Shown here: positions 33,075 to 40,547 of the stretch, piece after piece | How the letters are laid out: each line of letters begins with the position of its first letter | How positions within the stretch are numbered: the stretch's first letter is position 1 | DNA from: Streptomyces sp. Alt3 | Lineage (GTDB): Bacteria; Actinomycetota; Actinomycetes; Streptomycetales; Streptomycetaceae | Assembly: GCF_030719215.1 (NCBI RefSeq) | Contig: NZ_CP120983.1 | Span: forward strand, 6,076,001-6,140,000 | Direction of reading: 5' to 3' | DNA length: 64,000 nt | Position numbers and translations under genes: made by a program | Notes under the pieces: generated by a model | Database searches by the model: none | Told to the model about the DNA's origin: nothing | Seen by the model: only the letters and a program-made list of their open reading frames with translations

Positions 33075-34457
33075 TCAGAGGAGGCGGCGGACCACATAGG
33101 CCGAGCCGTGCTCCGCCTCCTCCTCACCCACGTACTCCTGTTCGCGCATCGCGCACCAGGCCGGAATGTCGAGACGGGCGGCCTCGTCGTCCGAGAGCAC
33201 CGTCACCGTGCCGCCCACGGGTACCTCTCCGATCACCTTTGCGAGTTCGATCACCGGAATCGGGCAGCGCCTGCCCAGCGCGTCGACCACGAGGGAGGCC
33301 CGTGGAGTGGGCGAGGCGGCCGCCGAAACGGGAGCGCCGAGCCTCTGCCGCACCTCGGCCACCACGCCCGGCAGCACGCCGAGGAAGCCGTCGACCTCCT
33401 CCCGCGTCGTCCCGGACGGAAGCGACACGCGGATGTTCCCCTCCGTGAGCACGCCCATGGCCTTGAGGACATGGCTGGGCGTCAGAGTGCTGCTCGTGCA
33501 GGACGATCCGGACGAAACGGAGTATCCGGCCCGGTCCAGCTCGTGGAGCAATGTCTCTCCGTCGACATAGAGACAGGAGAAGGTGACCAGATGCGGCAGC
33601 CGCCGCTCCGGATCGCCGACCACCTCCACATCGGGCACCAGGTTCCCCACCGCGGCCCTGATCCTGTCCACCAGGGCACGCAGCCGTACGGCCTCCGCCG
33701 TGGCCTCCGCGCGTACCGCGCGCAGTGAGGCCGCCGCCGCGACGATCGCCGGGATGTTCTCGAAGCCGGCGGCACGGCCGGACTCCCTCTCGTCGGCGGG
33801 TCCTCGGGGTGCGAAACGGACGCCCTTGCGCACGGCCAGCAGCCCCACCCCGGCCGGACCGCCCCACTTGTGCGCGCTCGCCGCCAGCAGCGACCAGCGG
33901 CCGGGAACCGGGCCCCAGCCCAGCGACTGAGCGGCGTCCACCAGCAGCGGCACGCCCGCGTCGGCACAGATCTCGGCGGTCTCCGCCACCGGCTGCTCGG
34001 TCCCCACCTCGTGGTTGGCGGACTGCAGGCAGGCCAGTGCGGTGTCCGCGCGCAGGGACTGCCCGTAGGCCGAGGGGTCCACCGCGCCGGTCCGGCCCAC
34101 CGGCACCTCGGTGAACGTCCCCCCGGACGCCTCCAGCGCCGCGGCCGAGTGGAGTACCGACGAGTGCTCGACGGCGGAGAGCACCAGATGGCGGCCGACA
34201 CGCCGACGCCCGGAAAGTGCCCCGGAAACCGCGGAGTGCACCGCCCGGGTGCCGGACGAGGTGAAGACGAGCTCGTCCGGGCGGCAGCCGACGGCCTCGG
34301 CGGCGGCCTCCCTGGCGGCGTCCAGCAGCAGCGCGGCCCGCCGCCCCTCGCGGTAGAGGCGGGCCGGATCGGCCCAGCCCTCGTCCAGGGAGGCAAGCAG
34401 CGCCTGGCGGGCGACGGGGTGCAGGGGGGCGGAGGAGGCCGCGTCGAAGTAGGGCAC
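33075..34457 (-). CDS. Cysteine desulfurase fused to a TusA sulfur-carrier domain
   Basis: A 460-residue bifunctional protein. Residues 1 to about 375 are a class-V PLP enzyme of NifS/IscS type: Asp174 in LLVDAAQS, Lys197 in SAHKWGGPAG, and the persulfide cysteine Cys320 in SSGSSCTSSTLTPSHVLKAMG. Residues from about 388 onward are TusA-like (VVDALGRRCPIPVIELAKVIGEV, Cys398), normally the first acceptor of the persulfide. One chain could therefore release sulfur from cysteine and relay it. A TAGCGT hexamer ends six bases before GTG 34457 with no Shine-Dalgarno, suggesting a leaderless mRNA. Its stop faces adoK. Confidence 0.92.
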   Translation of the reverse strand: MPYFDAASSAPLHPVARQALLASLDEGWADPARLYREGRRAALLLDAAREAAAEAVGCRPDELVFTSSGTRAVHSAVSGALSGRRRVGRHLVLSAVEHSSVLHSAAALEASGGTFTEVPVGRTGAVDPSAYGQSLRADTALACLQSANHEVGTEQPVAETAEICADAGVPLLVDAAQSLGWGPVPGRWSLLAASAHKWGGPAGVGLLAVRKGVRFAPRGPADERESGRAAGFENIPAIVAAAASLRAVRAEATAEAVRLRALVDRIRAAVGNLVPDVEVVGDPERRLPHLVTFSCLYVDGETLLHELDRAGYSVSSGSSCTSSTLTPSHVLKAMGVLTEGNIRVSLPSGTTREEVDGFLGVLPGVVAEVRQRLGAPVSAAASPTPRASLVVDALGRRCPIPVIELAKVIGEVPVGGTVTVLSDDEAARLDIPAWCAMREQEYVGEEEAEHGSAYVVRRLL

Positions 34458-34628
34458 GCCGTCACGCTAGCCCGCGTGGGCGCGACCAGGTGACCGGCCG
34501 TCGTCGTGGCAGGGGGAGCGGAGGGGAGAGGGGGCGTCAGATGACGGCCGGAGGCCCGCATTCCATCCCTTCGGGGTGTCGTGCGGCGCGTTGGGCACCC
34601 TCCCCGCGCGGCCCCAAATAGCGTCCAG

Positions 34629-34659
34629 TAGGGTTTGGTCCGCATAAACATCCAAACCC
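34629..34659 (+). promoter_or_regulatory. ctaC promoter with overlapping inverted repeat
   Basis: TAGGGT (34629-34634) is a good Streptomyces -10. The perfect inverted repeat GGGTTTGG (34631-34638) / CCAAACCC (34652-34659) starts inside it and covers the predicted transcription start. This is a typical repressor operator position. The rest of 34458-34740 shows nothing else clear. Confidence 0.5.
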
Positions 34660-34740
34660 CTGCCCGCGTCAGGGCCGGCGACCGACCAAGTGAGACGGCC
34701 GCGCCGAACCGTGCGGGCGAGACTCTCGGGAAGGCGCTAC

Positions 34741-35709
34741 GTGAGTCCCAACGGCTCCGACCGCTCGTCGCGGCGCCCGATGCGGCGGAAGCTGCCGCAG
34801 GTGCTGACTGCGGGCCTGGTCCTGGCGACGGCCTCCGGTTGTTCATACAACTGGGAGGATTTCCCCCGCCTCGGTATGCCCACCCCGGTAACGGAAGAGG
34901 CCCCTCGGATCCTCTCCCTCTGGCAGGGCTCGTGGGCGGCAGCGCTCGCCACGGGTGTCCTCGTCTGGGGGCTGATCCTGTGGAGCGTCATCTTCCACCG
35001 GCGAAGCAGGACCAAGGTGGAGGTACCTCAGCAGACCAGGTACAACATGCCTATCGAGGCGCTGTACACAGTGGTCCCCCTGATCATCGTCTCGGTGTTC
35101 TTCTACTTCACCGCGCGCGACGAATCGAAGCTCCTCGAGCTCAGCCCCAAGCCTGCCCACACCATCAACGTGGTCGGCTACCAGTGGAGCTGGGGCTTCA
35201 ACTACATCGAGAACGTGGAGGGCTCGCCCTCCACCGGCGACGAGGTCCCCAAGGAGCTCGACGCCATCCCCGACAAGTTCCGCGAGGACTTCCCCAAGGA
35301 CGCCGGCGGCGTCTACGACGTGGGCATCCCCGGTACTCGCAACCCGCAGAACGGCAACCCGGGCCCGACCCTGTGGCTGCCGAAGGGTGAGAAGGTCCGC
35401 TTCGTCCTGACTTCGCGTGACGTCATCCACTCCTTCTGGGTGGTGCCGTTCCTCATGAAGCAGGACGTCATTCCGGGCCACACCAACTCCTTCGAGGTCA
35501 CGCCGAAGAAGGAGGGCACCTACATGGGTAAGTGCGCCGAGCTCTGCGGCGTGGACCACTCCCGGATGCTCTTCAACGTCAAGATCGTCTCTCCGGAGCG
35601 TTACCAGCAGCACCTCGAGGAGCTGGCGGAGAAGGGTCAGACGGGCTACGTGCCGGCAGGCATCGAGCAGACGGACCCGGCCAGGAATGCGGAGACGAAC
35701 AAACTGTGA
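34741..35709 (+). CDS. ctaC: Cytochrome c oxidase subunit II
   Basis: The CuA-bearing subunit of the aa3 oxidase, 322 residues. A lipobox-like TASGCS follows a hydrophobic segment. Two transmembrane helices (about residues 60-82 and 105-125) precede the cupredoxin domain. CuA ligands are visible: the His in DVIHSFWVV and the cluster CAELCGVDHSRM. GTG 34741 has GGAAGG six bases upstream; an ATG further upstream in frame is less likely. ctaD follows with a GTGA overlap. Confidence 0.95.
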   Translation: MSPNGSDRSSRRPMRRKLPQVLTAGLVLATASGCSYNWEDFPRLGMPTPVTEEAPRILSLWQGSWAAALATGVLVWGLILWSVIFHRRSRTKVEVPQQTRYNMPIEALYTVVPLIIVSVFFYFTARDESKLLELSPKPAHTINVVGYQWSWGFNYIENVEGSPSTGDEVPKELDAIPDKFREDFPKDAGGVYDVGIPGTRNPQNGNPGPTLWLPKGEKVRFVLTSRDVIHSFWVVPFLMKQDVIPGHTNSFEVTPKKEGTYMGKCAELCGVDHSRMLFNVKIVSPERYQQHLEELAEKGQTGYVPAGIEQTDPARNAETNKL

Positions 35710-37442
35710 GCATCCTCAACGAATCCCAGGGTGCCGCGGCAGCAGACGACTCGTTCGAGGACGAGCTGCCGGTGCGGCGCAAGCAGCCGGGGAGTGTCGT
35801 CGTCAAGTGGCTGACCACCACTGACCACAAGACGATCGGCACGATGTACCTGGTCACATCGTTCGCCTTCTTCTGCATCGGCGGCCTCCTCGCGCTCTTC
35901 ATGCGCGCCGAGCTGGCCCGTCCGGGCACGCAGATCATGTCGAACGAGCAGTTCAACCAGGCGTTCACGATGCACGGCACGATCATGCTGCTGATGTTCG
36001 CGACGCCGCTGTTCGCAGGATTCGCGAACTGGATCATGCCGCTGCAGATCGGCGCGCCCGACGTGGCGTTCCCGCGGCTGAACATGTTCGCGTACTGGCT
36101 GTACCTCTTCGGCTCGCTGATCGCCGTCGGCGGCTTCCTCACCCCGCAGGGTGCGGCCGACTTCGGCTGGTTCGCCTACTCCCCGCTGTCGGACGCCGTC
36201 CGCTCGCCGGGTGTCGGCGCCGACATGTGGATCATGGGTCTGGCCTTCTCGGGCTTCGGCACGATCCTCGGTTCGGTCAACTTCATCACCACGATCATCT
36301 GCATGCGCGCGCCCGGCATGACGATGTTCCGCATGCCGATCTTCACCTGGAACGTCCTGCTGACCGGTGTCCTGGTCCTGCTGGCATTCCCGGTTCTCGC
36401 CGCCGCGCTCTTCGCGCTGGAGGTCGACCGAAAATTCGGCGCACATATCTTCGACGCGTCCAACGGCGGCGCATTGCTATGGCAACACCTCTTCTGGTTC
36501 TTCGGCCATCCAGAGGTGTACATCATCGCTCTACCGTTCTTCGGGATCATTTCCGAAATCATTCCGGTATTCAGCCGCAAGCCGATGTTCGGCTACATCG
36601 GTCTGATCAGCGCGACGATCGCCATCGCCGGCCTTTCGGTGACGGTGTGGGCGCACCACATGTACGTCACCGGTGGCGTGCTGTTGCCGTTCTTCTCCTT
36701 CATGACGTTCCTCATCGCGGTACCGACCGGGGTGAAGTTCTTCAACTGGATCGGAACGATGTGGAAGGGGTCGTTGTCCTTCGAGACACCGATGCTCTGG
36801 TCGGTCGGCTTCCTGATCACCTTCGCCTTCGGTGGTCTGACCGGCGTGATCCTGGCCTCGCCGCCGCTGGACTTCCACATCTCCGACTCGTACTTCGTCG
36901 TCGCGCACTTCCACTACGTCGTCTTCGGCACCGTGGTCTTCGCGATGTTCGCCGGATTCCACTTCTGGTGGCCGAAGTTCACCGGCAAGATGCTGGACGA
37001 GCGGCTCGGGAAGATGACCTTCTGGACGCTGTTCATCGGCTTCCACGGCACCTTCCTCGTGCAGCACTGGCTGGGCGCCGAGGGCATGCCGCGCCGTTAC
37101 GCGGACTACCTCGCCGCCGACGGCTTCACCGCCCTGAACACGATCTCGACGATCTCCTCGTTCGTGCTCGGACTGTCGATGCTTCCGTTCATGTACAACG
37201 TCTGGAAGACCGCCAAGTACGGCAAAAAGATCGAGGTCGACGACCCCTGGGGCTACGGCCGTTCGCTCGAATGGGCGACGTCCTGCCCGCCGCCGCGGCA
37301 CAACTTCCTCAGCCTGCCGCGGATCCGTTCCGAATCCCCGGCGTTCGACCTGCACCACCCGGAGATCACGGCGCTCGAGCAGCTGGATCACCTGTCCGAG
37401 GGTGAGAAGGTCCTCGTCGGCGGCAAGGAGGACGGCAAGTGA
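35706..37442 (+). CDS. ctaD: Cytochrome c oxidase subunit I
   Basis: A 578-residue catalytic subunit with 12 transmembrane helices, carrying heme a and the heme a3-CuB site where oxygen is reduced. Visible ligands: His in FTMHGTIMLLMF, the cross-linked His-Tyr pair in FFGHPEVYIIALPFFGIISE, HH in VWAHHMYVTG, and VVAHFHYVVFG. GTG 35706 overlaps the ctaC stop (GTGA). Between about 36427 and 36572 the codons abruptly lose their G/C-ending bias, although the protein is the conserved GHPEVY region. ctaF overlaps at the 3' end. Confidence 0.96.
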   Translation: MSILNESQGAAAADDSFEDELPVRRKQPGSVVVKWLTTTDHKTIGTMYLVTSFAFFCIGGLLALFMRAELARPGTQIMSNEQFNQAFTMHGTIMLLMFATPLFAGFANWIMPLQIGAPDVAFPRLNMFAYWLYLFGSLIAVGGFLTPQGAADFGWFAYSPLSDAVRSPGVGADMWIMGLAFSGFGTILGSVNFITTIICMRAPGMTMFRMPIFTWNVLLTGVLVLLAFPVLAAALFALEVDRKFGAHIFDASNGGALLWQHLFWFFGHPEVYIIALPFFGIISEIIPVFSRKPMFGYIGLISATIAIAGLSVTVWAHHMYVTGGVLLPFFSFMTFLIAVPTGVKFFNWIGTMWKGSLSFETPMLWSVGFLITFAFGGLTGVILASPPLDFHISDSYFVVAHFHYVVFGTVVFAMFAGFHFWWPKFTGKMLDERLGKMTFWTLFIGFHGTFLVQHWLGAEGMPRRYADYLAADGFTALNTISTISSFVLGLSMLPFMYNVWKTAKYGKKIEVDDPWGYGRSLEWATSCPPPRHNFLSLPRIRSESPAFDLHHPEITALEQLDHLSEGEKVLVGGKEDGK

Positions 37443-37837
37443 AGATCCAGGGCAAGCTCTTCATCTGGCTGAGCGTCTTCATGCTGGCCATGGCCGTCAC
37501 GTACGGCGTCTGGTCCAAGGAGCCGGTCGGTACCACCGCGCTGGTCCTGTCCTTCGGGCTGACCATCATGATCGGCTTCTACCTGGCCTTCACGGCCAAC
37601 CGGGTCGACGCGATGGCCCAGGACAACAAGGAAGCCGACGTCGCGGACGAAGCCGGTGAGGTGGGCTTCTTCTCGCCGCACAGCTGGCAGCCGCTCTCGC
37701 TGGCCATCGGCGGTGCCTTCCTCTTCCTGGGCGTCGTCTTCGGCTGGTGGCTCGCCTACTTCGCCGCGCCGCTGCTCCTGATCGGCCTCTTCGGCTGGGT
37801 CTTCGAGTACTACCGGGGCGAGAACCGCACCCAGTAG
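37439..37837 (+). CDS. ctaF: Cytochrome c oxidase subunit IV (actinobacterial CtaF)
   Basis: A 132-residue membrane protein with helices at about 5-25, 32-52, 83-103 and 104-122 (GGAFLFLGVVFGWWLAYFAAPLLLIGLFGWVFEYYRGE). This is the actinobacterial small oxidase subunit always linked to ctaD. The GTG start overlaps the ctaD stop as GTGA, so ctaC-ctaD-ctaF is one coupled operon closed by a strong terminator. Confidence 0.93.
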   Translation: MKIQGKLFIWLSVFMLAMAVTYGVWSKEPVGTTALVLSFGLTIMIGFYLAFTANRVDAMAQDNKEADVADEAGEVGFFSPHSWQPLSLAIGGAFLFLGVVFGWWLAYFAAPLLLIGLFGWVFEYYRGENRTQ

Positions 37838-37868
37838 GACGCGTCCGCACAGGACGTGTTGCACCCGT

Positions 37869-37912
37869 ACGGGGGCCCTGCCCGCTCAGTGATGAGCGGG
37901 CAGGGCCCCCGT
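37869..37912 (+). terminator. ctaCDF terminator
   Basis: A perfect 20-bp stem (37869-37888 with 37893-37912) is capped by the GNRA-type tetraloop GTGA, 32 bases past the ctaF stop, and is followed by TTT. Confidence 0.88.
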
Positions 37913-37962
37913 TTGCAGTCACTGAACGCGCTGGATCGGATGAATCTTCTTAGCGTGGGTTC

Positions 37963-39219
37963 ATGAACCACACGCCGCGCATCCGCACCGTAGTGAGCTG
38001 CACTCTGCTGGTCGTGACCCTGGTAGCGGGTGCGACCGCCTGTGGAGGGCCCGACGGCGATCCGCTGTCGCTGAAGGCCCACGACGCCGCCGACCTGATC
38101 TCCTTCAACGGCCCGGCGAAGGACGAGAAGGCCGACCCCGACAAGCCCCTCGAAGTCAGCGTCAAGGACGACGACGCGAAGATCACCGACGTGACGGCCG
38201 TCGACACCGAGGGCCGCCACCTGGCGGGGGAGCTCGACGCGGACGGGAAGCGATGGCACTCCACCACCTCGCTCGCCGCGGGCACCCGATACACCGTCAA
38301 GGTCTCCACCGAGAACGGTGACGGCGCTCCCGGCAGCCGCACGTACGCCTTCGGCACGACCGCGGCCAAGAAGTTCCTGAAGGTCGCGTTCGGCCCTCAG
38401 GCGGGCACCTACGGCGTCGGACAGCCCCTCACGGCGGAACTCAGCGCTCCGGTCCCCGACAGGGCGGCCAGGGCCACCGTGGAGCGCGGGCTCCAGGTCC
38501 GGTCCACGCCCGCGGTCAGGGGCTCCTGGTACTGGGTCGACGACAAGACGCTGCACTACCGGCCCAAGGAGTACTGGCCCGCCGACGCGACCATCGACAT
38601 CCGCAGCAATCTCAAGGGCATCAAGGTCACGAACGCCCTCTACGGCGCCGCCGCGAAACCCCTCAAGCTCACCACCGGTGACCGCATAGAAGCGATCACC
38701 GACGCCTCGGAGCACCACATGACCGTCCTCCGCAACGGCGAAGTGATCAACACCCTGCCGGTCACCACGGGCAAGCCCGGCTTCGACACGCGCAACGGCG
38801 TCAAGGTGGTGCTGGCCAAGGAGCAGTTCGTACGCATGCGCGGTGAGAGCATCGGCATCGCCGCCGGCTCCTCGGAGTCCTACGACCTGCCCGTCTACTG
38901 GGCCACACGCGTGACCTGGAGCGGTGAGTACGTCCACGCCGCGCCCTGGTCGACCGGCTCACAGGGCAACGCCAACGTCAGCCACGGCTGCACGGGCATG
39001 AGCACCGCCGACGCCGAATGGTTCTTCGAGACCGTGCGCGAGGGCGACATCGTCAAGGTCGTCGGGAGCGACGGCGAGACGATGACCCCGTTCGACAACG
39101 GCTTCGGTGACTGGAATCTGGAGTGGGACGCCTGGCTGAAGGGGAGCGCACTGCACGGCAGCGGCACCCCCGACACGGGTACCGACGTCGAGACGGCGCG
39201 GCTGCGCCCCCAGGTCTGA
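37963..39219 (+). CDS. L,D-transpeptidase lipoprotein with Ig-like domains
   Basis: A 418-residue envelope enzyme that makes 3-3 peptidoglycan cross-links. The lipoprotein signal ends in AGATACGG (Cys27). Two Ig-like domains (about residues 40-230) lead into a YkuD catalytic domain with VSHGCTGMS, the S-H-G-C motif bearing the nucleophilic cysteine, and upstream histidine EYVHAAPW. This is the layout of mycobacterial LdtMt2-type proteins. TAGCGT ends six bases before the ATG with no Shine-Dalgarno, so a leaderless mRNA is likely. It separates ctaCDF from ctaE. Confidence 0.93.
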   Translation: MNHTPRIRTVVSCTLLVVTLVAGATACGGPDGDPLSLKAHDAADLISFNGPAKDEKADPDKPLEVSVKDDDAKITDVTAVDTEGRHLAGELDADGKRWHSTTSLAAGTRYTVKVSTENGDGAPGSRTYAFGTTAAKKFLKVAFGPQAGTYGVGQPLTAELSAPVPDRAARATVERGLQVRSTPAVRGSWYWVDDKTLHYRPKEYWPADATIDIRSNLKGIKVTNALYGAAAKPLKLTTGDRIEAITDASEHHMTVLRNGEVINTLPVTTGKPGFDTRNGVKVVLAKEQFVRMRGESIGIAAGSSESYDLPVYWATRVTWSGEYVHAAPWSTGSQGNANVSHGCTGMSTADAEWFFETVREGDIVKVVGSDGETMTPFDNGFGDWNLEWDAWLKGSALHGSGTPDTGTDVETARLRPQV

Positions 39220-39256
39220 TCCGGTCCGGGAGTGCGCCGCGCCGGGGGAAGCCACC

Positions 39257-39281
39257 GCGGAGGGGTTCGGGGCCCCTCCGC
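39257..39281. terminator. Terminator between L,D-transpeptidase and receiver gene
   Basis: GCGGAGGGG (39257-39265) pairs with CCCCTCCGC (39273-39281). The stem ends one base before the stop codon of the opposing receiver gene. Confidence 0.65.
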
Positions 39282-39282
39282 C

Positions 39283-39684
39283 TCAGGCTCCCACGGACAG
39301 CCTGCGGCGCAGCAGGGAGGCCAGGGCGTCCGCGAAGTCGACCGGGTCGACCGGATGGGTCACAGCGGCGTCCGCGCGGCTCCAGGTGGCCAGCCAGGCG
39401 TCCTGAGGGCGCCCGATCAGCAGCAGCACGGGCGGGCAGTCGAAGATCTCGTCCTTGATCTGCCGGCAGACCCCCATGCCGCCCGCGGGTGCCGTCTCGC
39501 CGTCCAGCACGCAGACGTCGACACCGCCCCGGTCCAGCGCGCTCAGGACGGCGGGCAGGGTGGCGCACTCCAGGAACTCCACCGGTGGCACGTCCGCCGC
39601 AGGCCTGCGCCCGGCGGCCAGCCTCACCTGCTCGCGGGTGTTGGCATCGTCGCTGTAGACCAGGACCGTGGCGGTCGGCTGCAT
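39283..39684 (-). CDS. Stand-alone degenerate receiver-domain protein
   Basis: A 133-residue CheY-like protein with no output domain. The acidic pair (SDD, 11-13) and the phosphoacceptor-position Asp61 (VCVLDGETAPAGG) are kept. The conserved Thr/Ser position reads IG (90-91), and the invariant Lys before Pro is His110 (VTHPVDP). It may therefore not be phosphorylated in the normal way. GGAGGA precedes the ATG at a good distance. It diverges from ctaE across a 187-base region with two inverted repeats, so a link to oxidase control is an attractive inference. Confidence 0.8.
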   Translation of the reverse strand: MQPTATVLVYSDDANTREQVRLAAGRRPAADVPPVEFLECATLPAVLSALDRGGVDVCVLDGETAPAGGMGVCRQIKDEIFDCPPVLLLIGRPQDAWLATWSRADAAVTHPVDPVDFADALASLLRRRLSVGA

Positions 39685-39793
39685 TGTTCCTCCGTGACGT
39701 CTGTGTCTTCGGGGCTCTGTGGGCATGAACCGATGGGCGGATCGTACTCCGGCGGACTGCCTGTCAGCACCGGTAAAGACAGCGATTCGATGG

Positions 39794-39834
39794 GCCGTTC
39801 GGTGAGGACACACAGCTCTGACACACCGAACGGC
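39794..39834. repeat. 11-bp inverted repeat in ctaE/receiver region
   Basis: GCCGTTCGGTG (39794-39804) and CACCGAACGGC (39824-39834) are perfect complements around a 19-base spacer, 38 bases upstream of ctaE. It could be an operator with two widely spaced half-sites or an RNA stem. Confidence 0.55.
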
Positions 39835-39861
39835 ACCCCCCGGAGTGAGGGCGGGATAAGC

Positions 39862-39880
39862 GACCGACATAATGTCGGTC
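39862..39880. promoter_or_regulatory. 19-bp palindrome on the ctaE start codon
   Basis: GACCGACATAATGTCGGTC is a perfect palindrome with one central base. The ctaE ATG (39872-39874) lies within it. No Shine-Dalgarno precedes the ATG. It could be a repressor operator over a leaderless start or a hairpin that hides the start codon. Confidence 0.6.
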
Positions 39881-40492
39881 GTGGCGACAGCAACGACAGT
39901 AGAAACCGGGCACGCGCACCCGTCGGTCAATCGGCCGAACCTCACCAGCGTCGGAACCATCATCTGGTTGAGTTCCGAGCTGATGTTCTTCGCGGCCCTC
40001 TTCGCGATGTACTTCACCCTGCGATCGGTGATGGGACCCGATCACTGGAAGGAGATGGCCCACCATCTGAACTTCCCGTTCTCGGCGACGAACACCACGA
40101 TCCTGGTGCTTTCCTCTCTCACCTGCCAGCTCGGCGTTTTCGCCGCGGAGCGGGGCGATGTGAAGAAGCTCCGCACCTGGTTCATCATCACGTTCGTGAT
40201 GGGTGCGATCTTCATCGGAGGCCAGGTCCTGGAGTACACCGAGCTGGTCAAGGACGCGGGTCTCTCCCTGTCCTCCGACCCGTACGGCTCGGTGTTCTAC
40301 CTGACGACCGGCTTCCACGGTCTGCATGTGACAGGCGGTCTCATCGCCTTCCTGCTCGTCCTGGGCAGGACATACGCGGCCTCGAGATTCACCCACGAAC
40401 AGGCCACCGCCGCCATCGTCGTGTCCTACTACTGGCACTTCGTCGACGTCGTCTGGATCGGCCTGTTCGCCACGATCTACATGATCAAGTAA
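39872..40492 (+). CDS. ctaE: Cytochrome c oxidase subunit III
   Basis: A 206-residue membrane subunit with five helices (from TIIWLSSELMFFAALFAMYFTL to VSYYWHFVDVVWIGLFATIYMIK). It has the conserved lipid-binding GFHGLHVTGGLIAF and WHFVDVVW motifs. It is the first gene of ctaE-qcrC-qcrA-qcrB. The ATG is decided by homology since no ribosome site is present, and it sits inside a palindrome. The cluster order, with ctaE split from ctaCDF, is the usual actinobacterial arrangement. Confidence 0.95.
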   Translation: MSVVATATTVETGHAHPSVNRPNLTSVGTIIWLSSELMFFAALFAMYFTLRSVMGPDHWKEMAHHLNFPFSATNTTILVLSSLTCQLGVFAAERGDVKKLRTWFIITFVMGAIFIGGQVLEYTELVKDAGLSLSSDPYGSVFYLTTGFHGLHVTGGLIAFLLVLGRTYAASRFTHEQATAAIVVSYYWHFVDVVWIGLFATIYMIK

Positions 40493-40547
40493 CCGGGCTC
40501 GCACCCACCCATCATCGACGCAGAAGATCCTGACACCGGGGTAATCC

